Positions 8,297 to 19,367 of a stretch of 64,000 bases of DNA are shown here, piece by piece. Numbering within the stretch: the stretch's first letter is position 1; the number at the start of each line of letters is the position of its first letter. Source of the stretch: Nonomuraea dietziae (GTDB taxonomy: Bacteria > Actinomycetota > Actinomycetes > Streptosporangiales > Streptosporangiaceae); NCBI RefSeq assembly GCF_014195505.1, contig NZ_JACIBV010000002.1:852790-916789 (forward strand), in the 5' to 3' direction. The notes under the pieces were generated by a model that had not been told where the DNA came from, did not search any database, and was given only the letters and a program-made list of their open reading frames with translations. Position numbers and translations under genes: made by a program.

Positions 8297-9448
8297 CTAC
8301 TTGTTGCGCTCGTACTCCGCCTTGAGCTTCCAGAACTCGTCTTCGCGCGCGGTGAACTTCGTGACCTTGTTCTTGGGGTCCGTCGTCACGAAGTACAGAT
8401 AGCCGCTCTCGCTCGGGTTGAGCGCGGCCTCGATCGCGTGCTCGCCCGGGTTGCCGATCGGCCCGGGCGGCAAGCCCTGGTACATGTACGTGTTGTACTT
8501 CGAGGTGCTCTTCAGGTCGGCGTTGCTGGCCTCGATGGCGTACTTCTTGAGCGCGTACATGACGGTGCTGTCCATCTGCAGCTTCATCGCCGGCTTGAGC
8601 GCGAGCCTGTTGTAGATCACTTCCGCGATCTTGGGCATGTCCTCGCGGGTGCCCGCCTCGGCCTGCACGATGCTCGCGATCGTCATGATCTCCGCGGGCG
8701 TGTGGCCGAGCTGCTTGGCCGCCTCTTCCAGGTTGGTCTTGCCTGCCGCCTGGGTGTAGCGGTCGACCATCTGCGTGAGGATCTGGGTGGCCGAGGCGTT
8801 CGGTTCGAACTGGTAGGTCGCGGGGAAGGCGTAGCCCTCGAGCCCTCTGGCGTAGCGGGGAAGGCCGATGGCCTCCTTGTCCTTGGCCGCCTCGAAGAAC
8901 TCCTCCGCCGGCTTCTTGGTCTGCTTGGCCAGGATGGCGATGACCGAGCTGAGCCGCTCGCCCTCCTTGATCAGGACGGTGTTCTGCAGCTTCTTGCCCG
9001 ACACCAGCAGATCGACGGCCGTGGCGGCCGACATGCCCTTCTTGAGGGTGTACTGGCCAGGCTGCAGCGCCGAGCTCTTGCCCGCGCTGGCGATCGCGTT
9101 GGTGAACGCGCGCTCGCTGGCCACGACGCCCTGGGCCTGCAGCGTCTTGGCGACGTCGGAGGCGCTCTGGCCGTCCTTGACCTCGATCACCACTTGGCCG
9201 GTGCCGGGGCCCTTGAAGTCGTCGGGCACCAGGGCGTCGCTGAGCCACAGGTAGCCGTAGTAGCCGCCGCCGCCGATGATGCCGACCAGGACGATCATCG
9301 CGAGCAGGGGGGCGAGGAATCCACCTCGGTTGCGGCGCCTGCGCCGGCGTCGCCCGCGGGGCGACTTGGCGGAATCACGAGAGCGGCCCCGGGTCCGACC
9401 TTCGTCGTCCTCGGCGCCGAGCAGGAAGTCCATGTCGAGATCGTTCAT
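8297..9448 (-). CDS. mltG: MltG-family endolytic transglycosylase, copy 1
   Basis: A 383-residue membrane-anchored YceG/MltG protein that cleaves nascent peptidoglycan and so limits glycan length. A basic cytoplasmic tail (Arg-rich, about residues 20-45) precedes one transmembrane segment (LAPLLAMIVLVGIIGGGGYYGYL). Then come a LysM-like region (VVIEVKDGQSASDVAKTL) and the catalytic domain with TIASIVQAEAG, IYNRL, LQMDSTVMYAL and YNTYMYQGLPPGPIGNPG. The ATG at 9448 gives MNDLDMDF; a TTG at 9463 is possible but has GGGAGA directly against it. A second mltG lies 213 bases upstream, so this copy probably has its own promoter. Confidence 0.93.
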   Translation of the reverse strand: MNDLDMDFLLGAEDDEGRTRGRSRDSAKSPRGRRRRRRRNRGGFLAPLLAMIVLVGIIGGGGYYGYLWLSDALVPDDFKGPGTGQVVIEVKDGQSASDVAKTLQAQGVVASERAFTNAIASAGKSSALQPGQYTLKKGMSAATAVDLLVSGKKLQNTVLIKEGERLSSVIAILAKQTKKPAEEFFEAAKDKEAIGLPRYARGLEGYAFPATYQFEPNASATQILTQMVDRYTQAAGKTNLEEAAKQLGHTPAEIMTIASIVQAEAGTREDMPKIAEVIYNRLALKPAMKLQMDSTVMYALKKYAIEASNADLKSTSKYNTYMYQGLPPGPIGNPGEHAIEAALNPSESGYLYFVTTDPKNKVTKFTAREDEFWKLKAEYERNK

Positions 9449-9606
9449 AGGTGCGCTGGCCAATCTCCCGGTAGGAACGGCCTGGCGTCAAGGGGTTGTG
9501 CCAAACCGGTGGGGGTTACCGAGCCGAACGGGGGGATCCGCCAGCCTTGGGGCGATGACCAGCGGAGATCACGGTGCGTAGCCATGCTAGGGGATACGGG
9601 AAGCGC

Positions 9607-9634
9607 GAGCGCCCCGGGCCCGGGCCGGGGGCTC
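9607..9634 (-). terminator. GC-rich hairpin between the two mltG genes
   Basis: GAGC and GCTC flank complementary CCCCGG/CCGGGG blocks, forming a long GC-only stem 29 bases after the stop of the upstream mltG. No U-tract follows. It may end the alaS-ruvX-mltG transcript, but GC-only stems of this sort can also be incidental. Confidence 0.35.
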
Positions 9635-9662
9635 GGCGGGACGGGGGGTGTCCCTATGAGCA

Positions 9663-11024
9663 TCAATGCGTCCCGAGGTAATCGTTCAACTCTTCCCGGT
9701 ATCTCACGAACTCACTCTCTTTGTCGGTGAATTTCGTGATTCTATGCTCCGGGTCCGTCGTAACAAACCAGTACCAGTCACCTTCCGCGGGATGCAACGC
9801 CGCCAGCAGCGCCTTCTCTCCCGGATTGGCGATGGGCCCTGGAGGCAGGCCCTTGTGCCGATAGGTGTTGTACGGCGAGCGAACCTTGGTGTCCTTCAGC
9901 GACACCTTCAGCGTCCTCCTGCCCAGTGCGTACGTCACGGTGGCGTCGAGCTGGAGAGGGGTTCCGCCCTTGAGCCTGTTGTAGATCACCCTAGCGATCT
10001 TCGGGTAGTCGGTGTCCCTTCCGCCCTCCGCCTGCACGAGGCTCGCCACCGTGACGGCCTCCAGCGGCGTGAGGTGGACCTCGGCTGCGCGCGCCTCGAG
10101 CCCGATCGCCTGGGCCGCCTCCTTGAACCTGCTCACCATCCGCCTGAGCAGGTCGGCCGCCGTGGTGCCCGGGTCGACCTCGTACGTCGCCGGGTAGAGG
10201 AAGCCCTCGAGTCCTCGGGCGTAACCCGGCAGGCCGAGAGCGGACGGCTTGGCGGCCTGGAGGTCCTTGAGCGGGATCCCCGCCTGCCTGGCCAGGTGCG
10301 GGAGCGCCTCGGGCACCCGCATGCCCTCGGGGAGCGTGACCCGCCTGACCACCCGCGAGTGCGGGGACAGAAGCAGGTCGAGCGCCGCGCCCGCGGCCAT
10401 CCCCTTGCGCAGCCGGTAGTGGCCCGGGTGCAGGCTGCCCGCCTTGGAACGTTCCTGCGCGACGTTCACGAACGACCTCGCGCTCGCGACGACGCCCGCG
10501 TCGGCCAGGACCGCGCCGACGTCTCCCGCGCTGGCACCCGGCATGATGCGCACCGTCACCGCGCCCGCTCCCGCGCCTTCGAAGTCGTCGGGGCTGAGGT
10601 ACGGCTTGAGCCACACGAACCCGGCCACGCCCAGGGCGAGCATGCAGGCGGCCGCACCACCGGCCAGCATCCCGGCCTTGCGCAACGACCTGCCTCTACG
10701 CCCGCCTTCGTCCTCGGAGGCCGCCTGGCTCTGGCCGGCCACCGCCTCGCTCTCGCCTGGCGCCTCCTGCTCCTCCTCGACGGCCGGCCTGTCGAAGGGG
10801 ATGACGTCGGCCGAGCCATCCGCCTCGTCATCGTCCTGGGACGCCGCCTCGTTCGCTGCCGAGGGGTCGTGCGAAGAGCCCGCGTGCTCGGGTGAGGAGA
10901 CGGCCGGGGCTTCGGTGTTCTCCGGGCCGCCGTCAGGTGGGGTGGCGGCATCAGGTGCGAAGCCGCCGTCAGGTGGGGTGGCGGCGGCTTCGCGGGGATC
11001 GTTGTCGGGGGGCGGGCCGCTCAC
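9663..11024 (-). CDS. MltG-family endolytic transglycosylase, copy 2
   Basis: A second MltG paralogue of 453 residues. It has a long acidic cytoplasmic region of about 110 residues (Pro-Pro-Asp-Gly-Gly motif twice, then Glu/Asp-rich), one transmembrane helix (LAGGAAACMLALGVAGFVWL) and the YceG domain with TVASLVQAEGG, IYNRL, LQLDATVTYAL and YNTYRHKGLPPGPIANPG. It starts with GTG overlapping the ruvX stop (GTGA), so this copy holds the usual alaS-ruvX-mltG position. The two copies share domain order and all visible motifs but differ strongly in the cytoplasmic tail, which suggests an old duplication with different regulation or partners. Confidence 0.9.
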   Translation of the reverse strand: MSGPPPDNDPREAAATPPDGGFAPDAATPPDGGPENTEAPAVSSPEHAGSSHDPSAANEAASQDDDEADGSADVIPFDRPAVEEEQEAPGESEAVAGQSQAASEDEGGRRGRSLRKAGMLAGGAAACMLALGVAGFVWLKPYLSPDDFEGAGAGAVTVRIMPGASAGDVGAVLADAGVVASARSFVNVAQERSKAGSLHPGHYRLRKGMAAGAALDLLLSPHSRVVRRVTLPEGMRVPEALPHLARQAGIPLKDLQAAKPSALGLPGYARGLEGFLYPATYEVDPGTTAADLLRRMVSRFKEAAQAIGLEARAAEVHLTPLEAVTVASLVQAEGGRDTDYPKIARVIYNRLKGGTPLQLDATVTYALGRRTLKVSLKDTKVRSPYNTYRHKGLPPGPIANPGEKALLAALHPAEGDWYWFVTTDPEHRITKFTDKESEFVRYREELNDYLGTH

Positions 11025-11503
11025 AGGGCGGACCCGTCGTCCGCCACGGGGGGCGGATCGACAGGTCTGCCTGGTGGCCTGCTCGTGGCGCGTTCGGAGT
11101 CGAGCGCGTCCTGCAGCAGCACGACGGCCGCCGCCTGGTCCACGACCGAGCGCTGCTTCTTGGCCTTCACCCCGCTGGCCCGCAGCCCCTGCTGCGCCGC
11201 CACCGTGGTCAGCCGCTCGTCGAACAACCGCACGGGAACCCCGCCCAGCCGTACGGCCAGCTGGGAAGCGAAGGAGCGGGCCAGAGCGGCCGCCTGCCCC
11301 TCACGTCCCGACAATGAGGTGGGCAGCCCGACGATCACCTCGATCGCCTCGTGCTCGGCCACCAGGACGGCGATGCGGTCGAGGTCGCCTGGCCCGCGTC
11401 TGACGGTCTCTACCGGCGTGGCCAGCATCCCCGAAGGGTCGCTGCGGGCCACGCCGATGCGGACCGACCCGACGTCGACGCCGAGTCTCGCGCCGAACCT
11501 CAT
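11021..11503 (-). CDS. ruvX: YqgF/RuvX-family putative Holliday junction resolvase
   Basis: A 160-residue RNase H-fold nuclease of the YqgF family, linked to 16S rRNA 5' processing and proposed as a Holliday-junction resolvase. It opens MRFGARLGVDVGSVRIGVARSD, with the first catalytic Asp in GVDVG; IVGLPTSLSGREG and RLFDERLTT follow, and VVDQAAAVVLLQDAL holds the C-terminal Asp. The ATG at 11503 is one base after the alaS stop; upstream in-frame codons would run into alaS. The Pro-rich C-terminal tail is not conserved. alaS-ruvX-mltG is a very common gene order. Confidence 0.9.
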   Translation of the reverse strand: MRFGARLGVDVGSVRIGVARSDPSGMLATPVETVRRGPGDLDRIAVLVAEHEAIEVIVGLPTSLSGREGQAAALARSFASQLAVRLGGVPVRLFDERLTTVAAQQGLRASGVKAKKQRSVVDQAAAVVLLQDALDSERATSRPPGRPVDPPPVADDGSAL

Positions 11504-11504
11504 G

Positions 11505-14177
<2,673 letters not shown>

Positions 14178-14197
14178 AACAGCGGCCATCCTTTGCT

Positions 14198-14428
14198 TTA
14201 GTGGGTGTTGTCAGGGTTGTCGAGCCCGAAGCGGGAGCGCAACTCCATTTCGCGGTCGGCGGCCTCGCCGAGCGCGTCCGAGGTAAAGTCTCTCACCTGC
14301 AGCAGCATGCCGTTCGCGCTGTCGGCCGCCCTGCGGGCGACATGATCGGGCTTGAGCGCCTGCAGCTTGCGCATCACCCAGACGGCGCCGAACGCGCCGA
14401 GCGCCATGTAGAACAGCCGCCTGATCAT
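14198..14428 (-). CDS. Small membrane-associated protein, DUF6167-like
   Basis: A 76-residue protein beginning MIRRLFYMALGAFGAVWVMRKLQAL, a hydrophobic N-terminal segment, followed by an amphipathic charged region. Small proteins like this between the DUF948 gene and alaS are typical of actinobacteria; I assign it to the DUF6167 group by pattern and context. Its ATG overlaps the upstream gene's stop (ATGA), so the two are coupled. Function is unknown; co-occurrence suggests an envelope role. Confidence 0.75.
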   Translation of the reverse strand: MIRRLFYMALGAFGAVWVMRKLQALKPDHVARRAADSANGMLLQVRDFTSDALGEAADREMELRSRFGLDNPDNTH

Positions 14429-14799
14429 CGCCGCCGCCCGCCGCGCGGGTGCCTGCGGGCCTCGATGGCCCTGCGTACGCCGTGGCTCAGCGCGGAGACC
14501 CTGATCAGCGGCCCGGTGAAGATGGTCTGGGTGACCGCGCTCAGCTTGGCGGCGTGGCCACTGACCTGCTTGACGTCTCTGGTGATGGCCTCGACGGTGA
14601 CGAGCTGCCTGTTGGCCTCGTTGACCGTCATGCTCATGTCCTCCAGCAGCGGCACGACCCTGTCGTTCAGGTCGGAGACCAGCTTGGTGGTCTCTCTGAG
14701 CAGCCGGGCGAGCTTGACGAGCACCATGGCGAGAAAGCAGACGAGGATCGCCCAGCCCATGGCGACGATCAGCCCGGCCAGTTCTCCTGCGGTCAGCAT
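14425..14799 (-). CDS. DUF948-family membrane protein
   Basis: A 124-residue protein with one N-terminal transmembrane helix (ELAGLIVAMGWAILVCFLAMVLVKLARLL) followed by a coiled-coil-like stretch (VSDLNDRVVPLLEDMSMTVNEANRQL) and a basic tail rich in Arg and Gly. This layout is that of DUF948 proteins, which resemble short methyl-accepting-protein fragments and have no firm function. It is coupled to the following small gene and lies in the conserved rarA-to-alaS interval. Confidence 0.8.
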   Translation of the reverse strand: MLTAGELAGLIVAMGWAILVCFLAMVLVKLARLLRETTKLVSDLNDRVVPLLEDMSMTVNEANRQLVTVEAITRDVKQVSGHAAKLSAVTQTIFTGPLIRVSALSHGVRRAIEARRHPRGGRRR

Positions 14800-14871
14800 C
14801 AGCGGATCCGTCCCCGTTGGCGTTCTGGAATGGAGAAGACCCTATCGCGTCCTGGCGCGGCCTTCCCCGCA

Positions 14872-15255
14872 CTACGCCCGGACGCCGCCCACCAGTTCGA
14901 CCTCGAAGCCCTGCTCGTTCTCGAGGTAGGCGGCGTAGTGGGCGGGACCGCCCGCGTGGGGGTGGCGGTCGGCGAACATCAGCCGCCAGCCGTGCGCCCC
15001 CGCCTCCTCCACCATCGCGTCGACGTCGTCGGCGTGGAAGGCCAGGTGGTTGAGGCCGGGACGCATGCGGTCGTACGGCACGCGCAGCGCCGCGGGCGAC
15101 TCCTCGATCACGATGTAGGTCTGCCCGCACCGCCACGAACGACCGTGCTCCCACTCCTGGAACGGCGTGTAGCCCAGCCTGCCGAACAGCCAGGTGAAGC
15201 CGGGCAGCGCCTTCTCCAGCGACTCCACCCACAGCTCGACGTGGTGCAGCGTCAC
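14872..15255 (-). CDS. VOC-superfamily (glyoxalase-like) protein
   Basis: A 127-residue single-unit vicinal-oxygen-chelate protein. It begins VTLHHVELWVESLEKALPGF, the first beta-alpha half with a candidate metal ligand in HHVEL; the second half has NHLAFHADDVDAMV and ENEQGFEVELVGG. Several His and Glu residues sit at expected metal positions, so it may be an enzyme of the glyoxalase/dioxygenase fold or a binding protein; the substrate is not evident. The GTG overlaps the rarA stop (GTGA), so it is co-translated with rarA. Confidence 0.85.
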   Translation of the reverse strand: MTLHHVELWVESLEKALPGFTWLFGRLGYTPFQEWEHGRSWRCGQTYIVIEESPAALRVPYDRMRPGLNHLAFHADDVDAMVEEAGAHGWRLMFADRHPHAGGPAHYAAYLENEQGFEVELVGGVRA

Positions 15256-16556
15256 GGCTGGCCGCGCAGGAAGTCGCGGATCCTGGACCACCGCTCGAAC
15301 AGGCCCGCCTCGGCTCCGTGCCTGGTGGGCTCGTAGTAGCGGCGCTCGCGCGTCTCTTCAGGGGCGTAGTCCTGGCGGACCAGGCCGTGCTCGAAGTCGT
15401 GGGGGTACTTGTAGCCCTTGCCGTGACCGAGCTTGGCGGCGCCCGGATAGTGGGCGTCGCGCAGATGGCCTGGCACCTGGCCGATGAGGCCGCGCCGCAC
15501 GTCGTCGGAGGCCGCGCCGATGGCCTTCACCACCGCGTTGGACTTGGGTGCCAGCGCGCAGTGGATGACGGCGTGGGCCAGGTTGATGCCCGCCTCCGGC
15601 AGCCCGATGAGCTGCACGGCCTGTGCGGCGGCCACCGCGGTCTGCAGGCAGGTGTTGTCGGCCATGCCGACGTCCTCGGAGGCGAAGATGACGAGCCTGC
15701 GGGCGATGAACCTCGGGTCCTCCCCCGCCTCGATCATGCGGGCGAGGTAGTGGAGCGCGGCGTCGGCGTCGGAACCCCTCATGGACTTGATGAAGGCGCT
15801 GATGACGTCGTAGTGCTGGTCGCCCTGCCTGTCGTAGCGCACGGCCGCCTTGTCGACGGCCTTCTCGACGACCTCGACGGTGATGTCGTCGGCCAGCAGG
15901 GCCGCGGCCTCGAGGTAGGTGAGGGAGCGGCGCGCGTCGCCGCCCGCCAGCCGTACGAGGTGTTCGAGAGCCTCGGGCGCGAGCGTGTTGCGGCCTGCCA
16001 GGCCGCGCTCGTCGGTGACGGCCCGCCGCAGGACCGCGCGGATGTCGTCGTCGGACAGCGACTCCAGCGTCAGCAGGAGCGAGCGTGAGAGCAGCGGCGA
16101 GATGACGGAGAAGAAGGGGTTCTCGGTGGTGGCGCCGATGAAGGTGACCCACCTGTTCTCGACGGCGGGCAGCAGGGCGTCCTGCTGGGCCTTGTTGAAG
16201 CGGTGCACCTCGTCGACGAACAGGACGGTCTGCCTGCCCGTCATGCCGAGCTCGCGGCGGGCGGTGTCGATGGCCGCCCGCACGTCCTTCACGCCCGCCG
16301 ACACCGCGGAGATCTCGACGAAGCGGCGTTTGGTGACGCCGGCCACGACGTAGGCGAGCGTCGTCTTGCCGGTGCCGGGGGGACCCCACAGGAACAGCGA
16401 CATCGGCGCCTCGCTCTCGACGAGCCTGCGCAGCGGCGTGCCCTGACCGAGGAGGTGACGCTGACCGAGCACCTCGTCGAGGGTGCGCGGGCGCATCCGC
16501 ACCGCCAGGGGCTGTGGGGTGGCCTCCTCAGCGGCAGAATCGAACAGACTCTCCAC
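15252..16556 (-). CDS. rarA: Replication-associated recombination protein A (RarA/MgsA)
   Basis: A 434-residue AAA+ ATPase acting at stalled replication forks, related to clamp-loader subunits. The Walker A motif is GPPGTGKTTLA, Walker B VLFVDEVHRFNK, sensor 1 IGATTENPFF; the C-terminal tetramerisation domain includes YDVISAFIKSMRGSDADAALHYLARMIEAGEDP, highly specific for this family. It starts with GTG (16556). The position between aspS and alaS matches other actinobacteria. Confidence 0.95.
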   Translation of the reverse strand: MESLFDSAAEEATPQPLAVRMRPRTLDEVLGQRHLLGQGTPLRRLVESEAPMSLFLWGPPGTGKTTLAYVVAGVTKRRFVEISAVSAGVKDVRAAIDTARRELGMTGRQTVLFVDEVHRFNKAQQDALLPAVENRWVTFIGATTENPFFSVISPLLSRSLLLTLESLSDDDIRAVLRRAVTDERGLAGRNTLAPEALEHLVRLAGGDARRSLTYLEAAALLADDITVEVVEKAVDKAAVRYDRQGDQHYDVISAFIKSMRGSDADAALHYLARMIEAGEDPRFIARRLVIFASEDVGMADNTCLQTAVAAAQAVQLIGLPEAGINLAHAVIHCALAPKSNAVVKAIGAASDDVRRGLIGQVPGHLRDAHYPGAAKLGHGKGYKYPHDFEHGLVRQDYAPEETRERRYYEPTRHGAEAGLFERWSRIRDFLRGQP

Positions 16557-16565
16557 AAACGGAGC

Positions 16566-17021
16566 TTACAGGCCCCACACCGCCCTGGCGCCCGAATCCC
16601 CTGCTCGGAAGACGTAGTAGCCCGCCACCACGGCCAGCGCCACGCTCACCGCCGACAGCACCCACGCGGGCACCCGCAGCTTGGCCCGCCACAGGTAGAC
16701 CATCGACAGGGAGGCGACGCCGAGCCCGATCGTGCTGAGAAGCAGCGGCGTGGCGAAGCTCTCGTGACTGGCGATGCTCTGGCCGAGCTCCCCCTCCACC
16801 TCGGCGAAACGCGCCTGCTTCAGCGCCGCGCCGCTCTGCCGCGCGGCGAAGACCGCCGCGGGCGCGGCCAGCGAGAGCAGCACCACCGCCCACGCCAGGT
16901 ACGGCTGGAAGCGCGGCACGAGGGCGTAGGCGATGGAGGCGGCGACAAGCAGCGGCGTGAGCACCACGGCGAAGTGGATGATCAGCGGATGCGCGGGCAG
17001 GCCCATGATTTCGTCGAACAC
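16566..17021 (-). CDS. DUF2231-like four-helix membrane protein
   Basis: A 151-residue integral membrane protein with four predicted transmembrane helices. The first begins at GLPAHPLIIHFAVVLTPLLVA, whose HP...HF pattern is typical of DUF2231, a family seen next to haem or redox proteins but without established function. It starts with GTG and ends nine bases before the rarA start, so the two are probably co-transcribed. It is divergent from the cyclophilin gene, so 17022-17212 must carry promoters both ways; I could not place them confidently. Confidence 0.8.
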   Translation of the reverse strand: MFDEIMGLPAHPLIIHFAVVLTPLLVAASIAYALVPRFQPYLAWAVVLLSLAAPAAVFAARQSGAALKQARFAEVEGELGQSIASHESFATPLLLSTIGLGVASLSMVYLWRAKLRVPAWVLSAVSVALAVVAGYYVFRAGDSGARAVWGL

Positions 17022-17212
17022 GTCAGTAACTCCGTTCTCGTATCGACAACGGATCTCATCACGCCGGGGTTCGCCGAGACGCGTTTCTCATTTACTTCTC
17101 AGGACCTCCACCTCAGAGGCCCCTTGCGCCACTTACGTCCAGCACATTCCCAACCCCGGTAGCATGCGCGGAGCAGTTTGGTCATGTGTCGGCAAACGTG
17201 GAGGAAATACCG

Positions 17213-18109
17213 GTGAGCGGCGAAGACCGCCAGAGCCAGTTGGCTCGGGAGCACAAGGAGCGGCAGGCGCAGCGTGCGGCCGAGCAGGCCGCGAAGGCCA
17301 AGCGGAACACCTTCATCGGCGCGGGCGTGGCGGTGGCGCTCGTGGCGGGTGGCATCATCGCGGCCACCACGATGCTCGGCAAGAGCGACGCGACCCCCGT
17401 CGCGGCGGACACGCCCTCCGCCTCGCCCTCGGCGAGCACCTCAGTGCCCGCGGTTCCCTCGGCCGCGCCCTCGGTCTCGACGGGCCCGGTCTCCTGCACC
17501 TACAAGAAGGAGACCGACCCGACTGTTCCCTTCAAGTACGTCGGGCTGCCGGGCAAGAAGCCGAACAAGAAGCTCAAGCAGATGACCATCGTGACCAACC
17601 GCGGCAAGATCGTCATCGACCTGATGACCGAGCAGGCGCCGTGCTCGGTCAACGCCATGAACTTCCTGGCCAAGAAGAACTTCTTCGACAACACCAAGTG
17701 CCAGCGCCTGGTCACGCCCGACGTGTCCGGCGTGCACCTTCTGCAGTGCGGTGACCCGCTGGCCAAGGCCGACGGCCTCAACCCGACCGACGGCCAGGGG
17801 ACGGCCGGCTTCACCTACGGCGACGAGAACGTCGGCATCCCGCTCAGCAAGGGCGTGGTGTTCATCTCCCAGCCGTCGGGCGCGGCCGGGCAGAACAGCA
17901 GCCAGTTCGCCATCTCGCTGTCCGACGACAACACCCAGGTGCCGGCCGAGTACAGCGTGCTCGGCGTCATCAGCGAGGGCATGGACATGATGCTGGGCCT
18001 CGCCGCGGGCGAGAAGGACCTGATCGTCAACCCCAACGACGTCACGGGCGACGGCGGCACGACCGTGCCGAAGCAGCCCGTCGTCATCAAGGACGTCCAG
18101 CTGTCGTAG
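17213..18109 (+). CDS. Membrane-anchored cyclophilin-type peptidyl-prolyl isomerase, copy 1
   Basis: A 298-residue protein with a charged cytoplasmic N-terminus (EDRQSQLAREHKERQAQRAAEQ), one transmembrane helix (FIGAGVAVALVAGGIIAATT), a Ser/Pro/Ala linker and a cyclophilin domain from about residue 120 (TIVTNRGKIVIDL, SVNAMNFLAKKNFFDNTKCQRL, NSSQFAISLSD, YSVLGVISEGMDMM). It probably folds secreted proteins outside the membrane. The usual cyclophilin FHR motif is replaced by CQRL and the active-site pattern is loose, so catalysis may be weak. The GTG has GGAGGA upstream and its N-terminus matches the paralogue at 24505. Confidence 0.9.
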   Translation: MSGEDRQSQLAREHKERQAQRAAEQAAKAKRNTFIGAGVAVALVAGGIIAATTMLGKSDATPVAADTPSASPSASTSVPAVPSAAPSVSTGPVSCTYKKETDPTVPFKYVGLPGKKPNKKLKQMTIVTNRGKIVIDLMTEQAPCSVNAMNFLAKKNFFDNTKCQRLVTPDVSGVHLLQCGDPLAKADGLNPTDGQGTAGFTYGDENVGIPLSKGVVFISQPSGAAGQNSSQFAISLSDDNTQVPAEYSVLGVISEGMDMMLGLAAGEKDLIVNPNDVTGDGGTTVPKQPVVIKDVQLS

Positions 18110-18163
18110 TGATTCAGCTCACACCGCCGCCTGCGCCACTCGCCGCGGGGGCACGCTGGAGCT

Positions 18164-19357
18164 GTGAGCGACAAGCTGCCGTTTGAGTTCTTCCTCTCCC
18201 CGGAGTTCGGCGCCGACCCCTACGCGGTCTACGCCGGGCTCCGGGCCGAAGGACCCGTCCACGCCATCGACTTCCCTCCTGGAGCGTCCGCGTTCGTGGT
18301 CGTCGACTACGAGCACGCCAGGCCCGCGCTGAACGATCCGCGCCTGTCCAAGAACCTCGCCAGCGGACCCGAGTGGTTCCGCGAGGCCATCTCGCAGCAG
18401 AACCCCGTGCTCGGCGACAACATGCTGATGTCGGATCCTCCCGACCACACCCGGCTGCGGCGGGTGGTCTCGAAGGCGTTCACGCCGCGCAGGATCGAGC
18501 GGCTGCGCCCGCGCGTCCAGGCGATCACCGACGAGCTGATCGACGCCTTCGAGGGCGACACCGTCGAGCTGATCGACGCCTTCGCCTTCCCGCTGCCGAT
18601 CATCGTGATCTGCGAGCTGCTGGGCGTGCCCGACCGTGACAGGGCCGATTTCCGCAGGTGGTCGGGGGCGCTGGTCACGCCGGCCGTCAACGAGGAGCTG
18701 GCCAGGAGCCGCGACGAGGCCAGCGACGCGCTGCGCGCCTACTTCACCCGCCTGATCGCCGAACGACGCGCCGCTCCCACCGACGACCTGGTGAGCGTGC
18801 TGGTGACCAGCGACGAGCTGAGCGAGCGGGAGGTGCTCTCCACCCTGGCGCTGCTGCTGATCGCCGGCCACGAGACCACCGTCAACCTCATCGGCAACGG
18901 CATGCTGGCCCTGCTGCGCAACCCCGACCAGCTCGACCTGCTGCGCGCCAAGCCCGAGCTGCTGCCGAACGCGATCGAGGAGTTCCTGCGTTACGACGCG
19001 CCCGTCGAGCGGGCGACCTTCCGCATCGCGCTCGAGGACATGGAGATCGCCGGCACCCCCATCCCCAAGGGCAGCTTCGTGCACATCTCCATCGGCGCGG
19101 CGGGCCGTGATCCGAAGGCCTTCGACCGGGCCGAGAGCCTCGACGTCGCCCGCGAGGACAACAGGCACGTCGGCTTCGGCCACGGCCTCCACTTCTGCCT
19201 CGGCGCGCCGCTCGCGCGCATGGAGGGACAGATCGCCTTCGGCTCACTGCTCGCCCGGCTCGGCGACATCAGGCTGGCCTGCCCCGAGGAGCAGCTCAGC
19301 TGGCGCTTCAGCGGCTCCATCCTGAGATCGCTGGCTGCCCTTCCGATAGCGATCTAG
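18164..19357 (+). CDS. Cytochrome P450, copy 1
   Basis: A 397-residue soluble bacterial P450 monooxygenase. The I-helix oxygen-binding motif is AGHETT, the K-helix ExxR lies in EEFLRYD, and the haem loop is FGHGLHFCLG with the Cys ligand. It begins with GTG (VSDKLPFEFFLSPEFG). The next gene is a P450 of the same length and close sequence, so this is a tandem duplication. No ferredoxin or ferredoxin reductase is nearby, so electron partners must come from elsewhere. General look is CYP107-like, but subfamily and substrate cannot be fixed by eye. Confidence 0.95.
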   Translation: MSDKLPFEFFLSPEFGADPYAVYAGLRAEGPVHAIDFPPGASAFVVVDYEHARPALNDPRLSKNLASGPEWFREAISQQNPVLGDNMLMSDPPDHTRLRRVVSKAFTPRRIERLRPRVQAITDELIDAFEGDTVELIDAFAFPLPIIVICELLGVPDRDRADFRRWSGALVTPAVNEELARSRDEASDALRAYFTRLIAERRAAPTDDLVSVLVTSDELSEREVLSTLALLLIAGHETTVNLIGNGMLALLRNPDQLDLLRAKPELLPNAIEEFLRYDAPVERATFRIALEDMEIAGTPIPKGSFVHISIGAAGRDPKAFDRAESLDVAREDNRHVGFGHGLHFCLGAPLARMEGQIAFGSLLARLGDIRLACPEEQLSWRFSGSILRSLAALPIAI

Positions 19358-19367
19358 GGTGGCTGCC

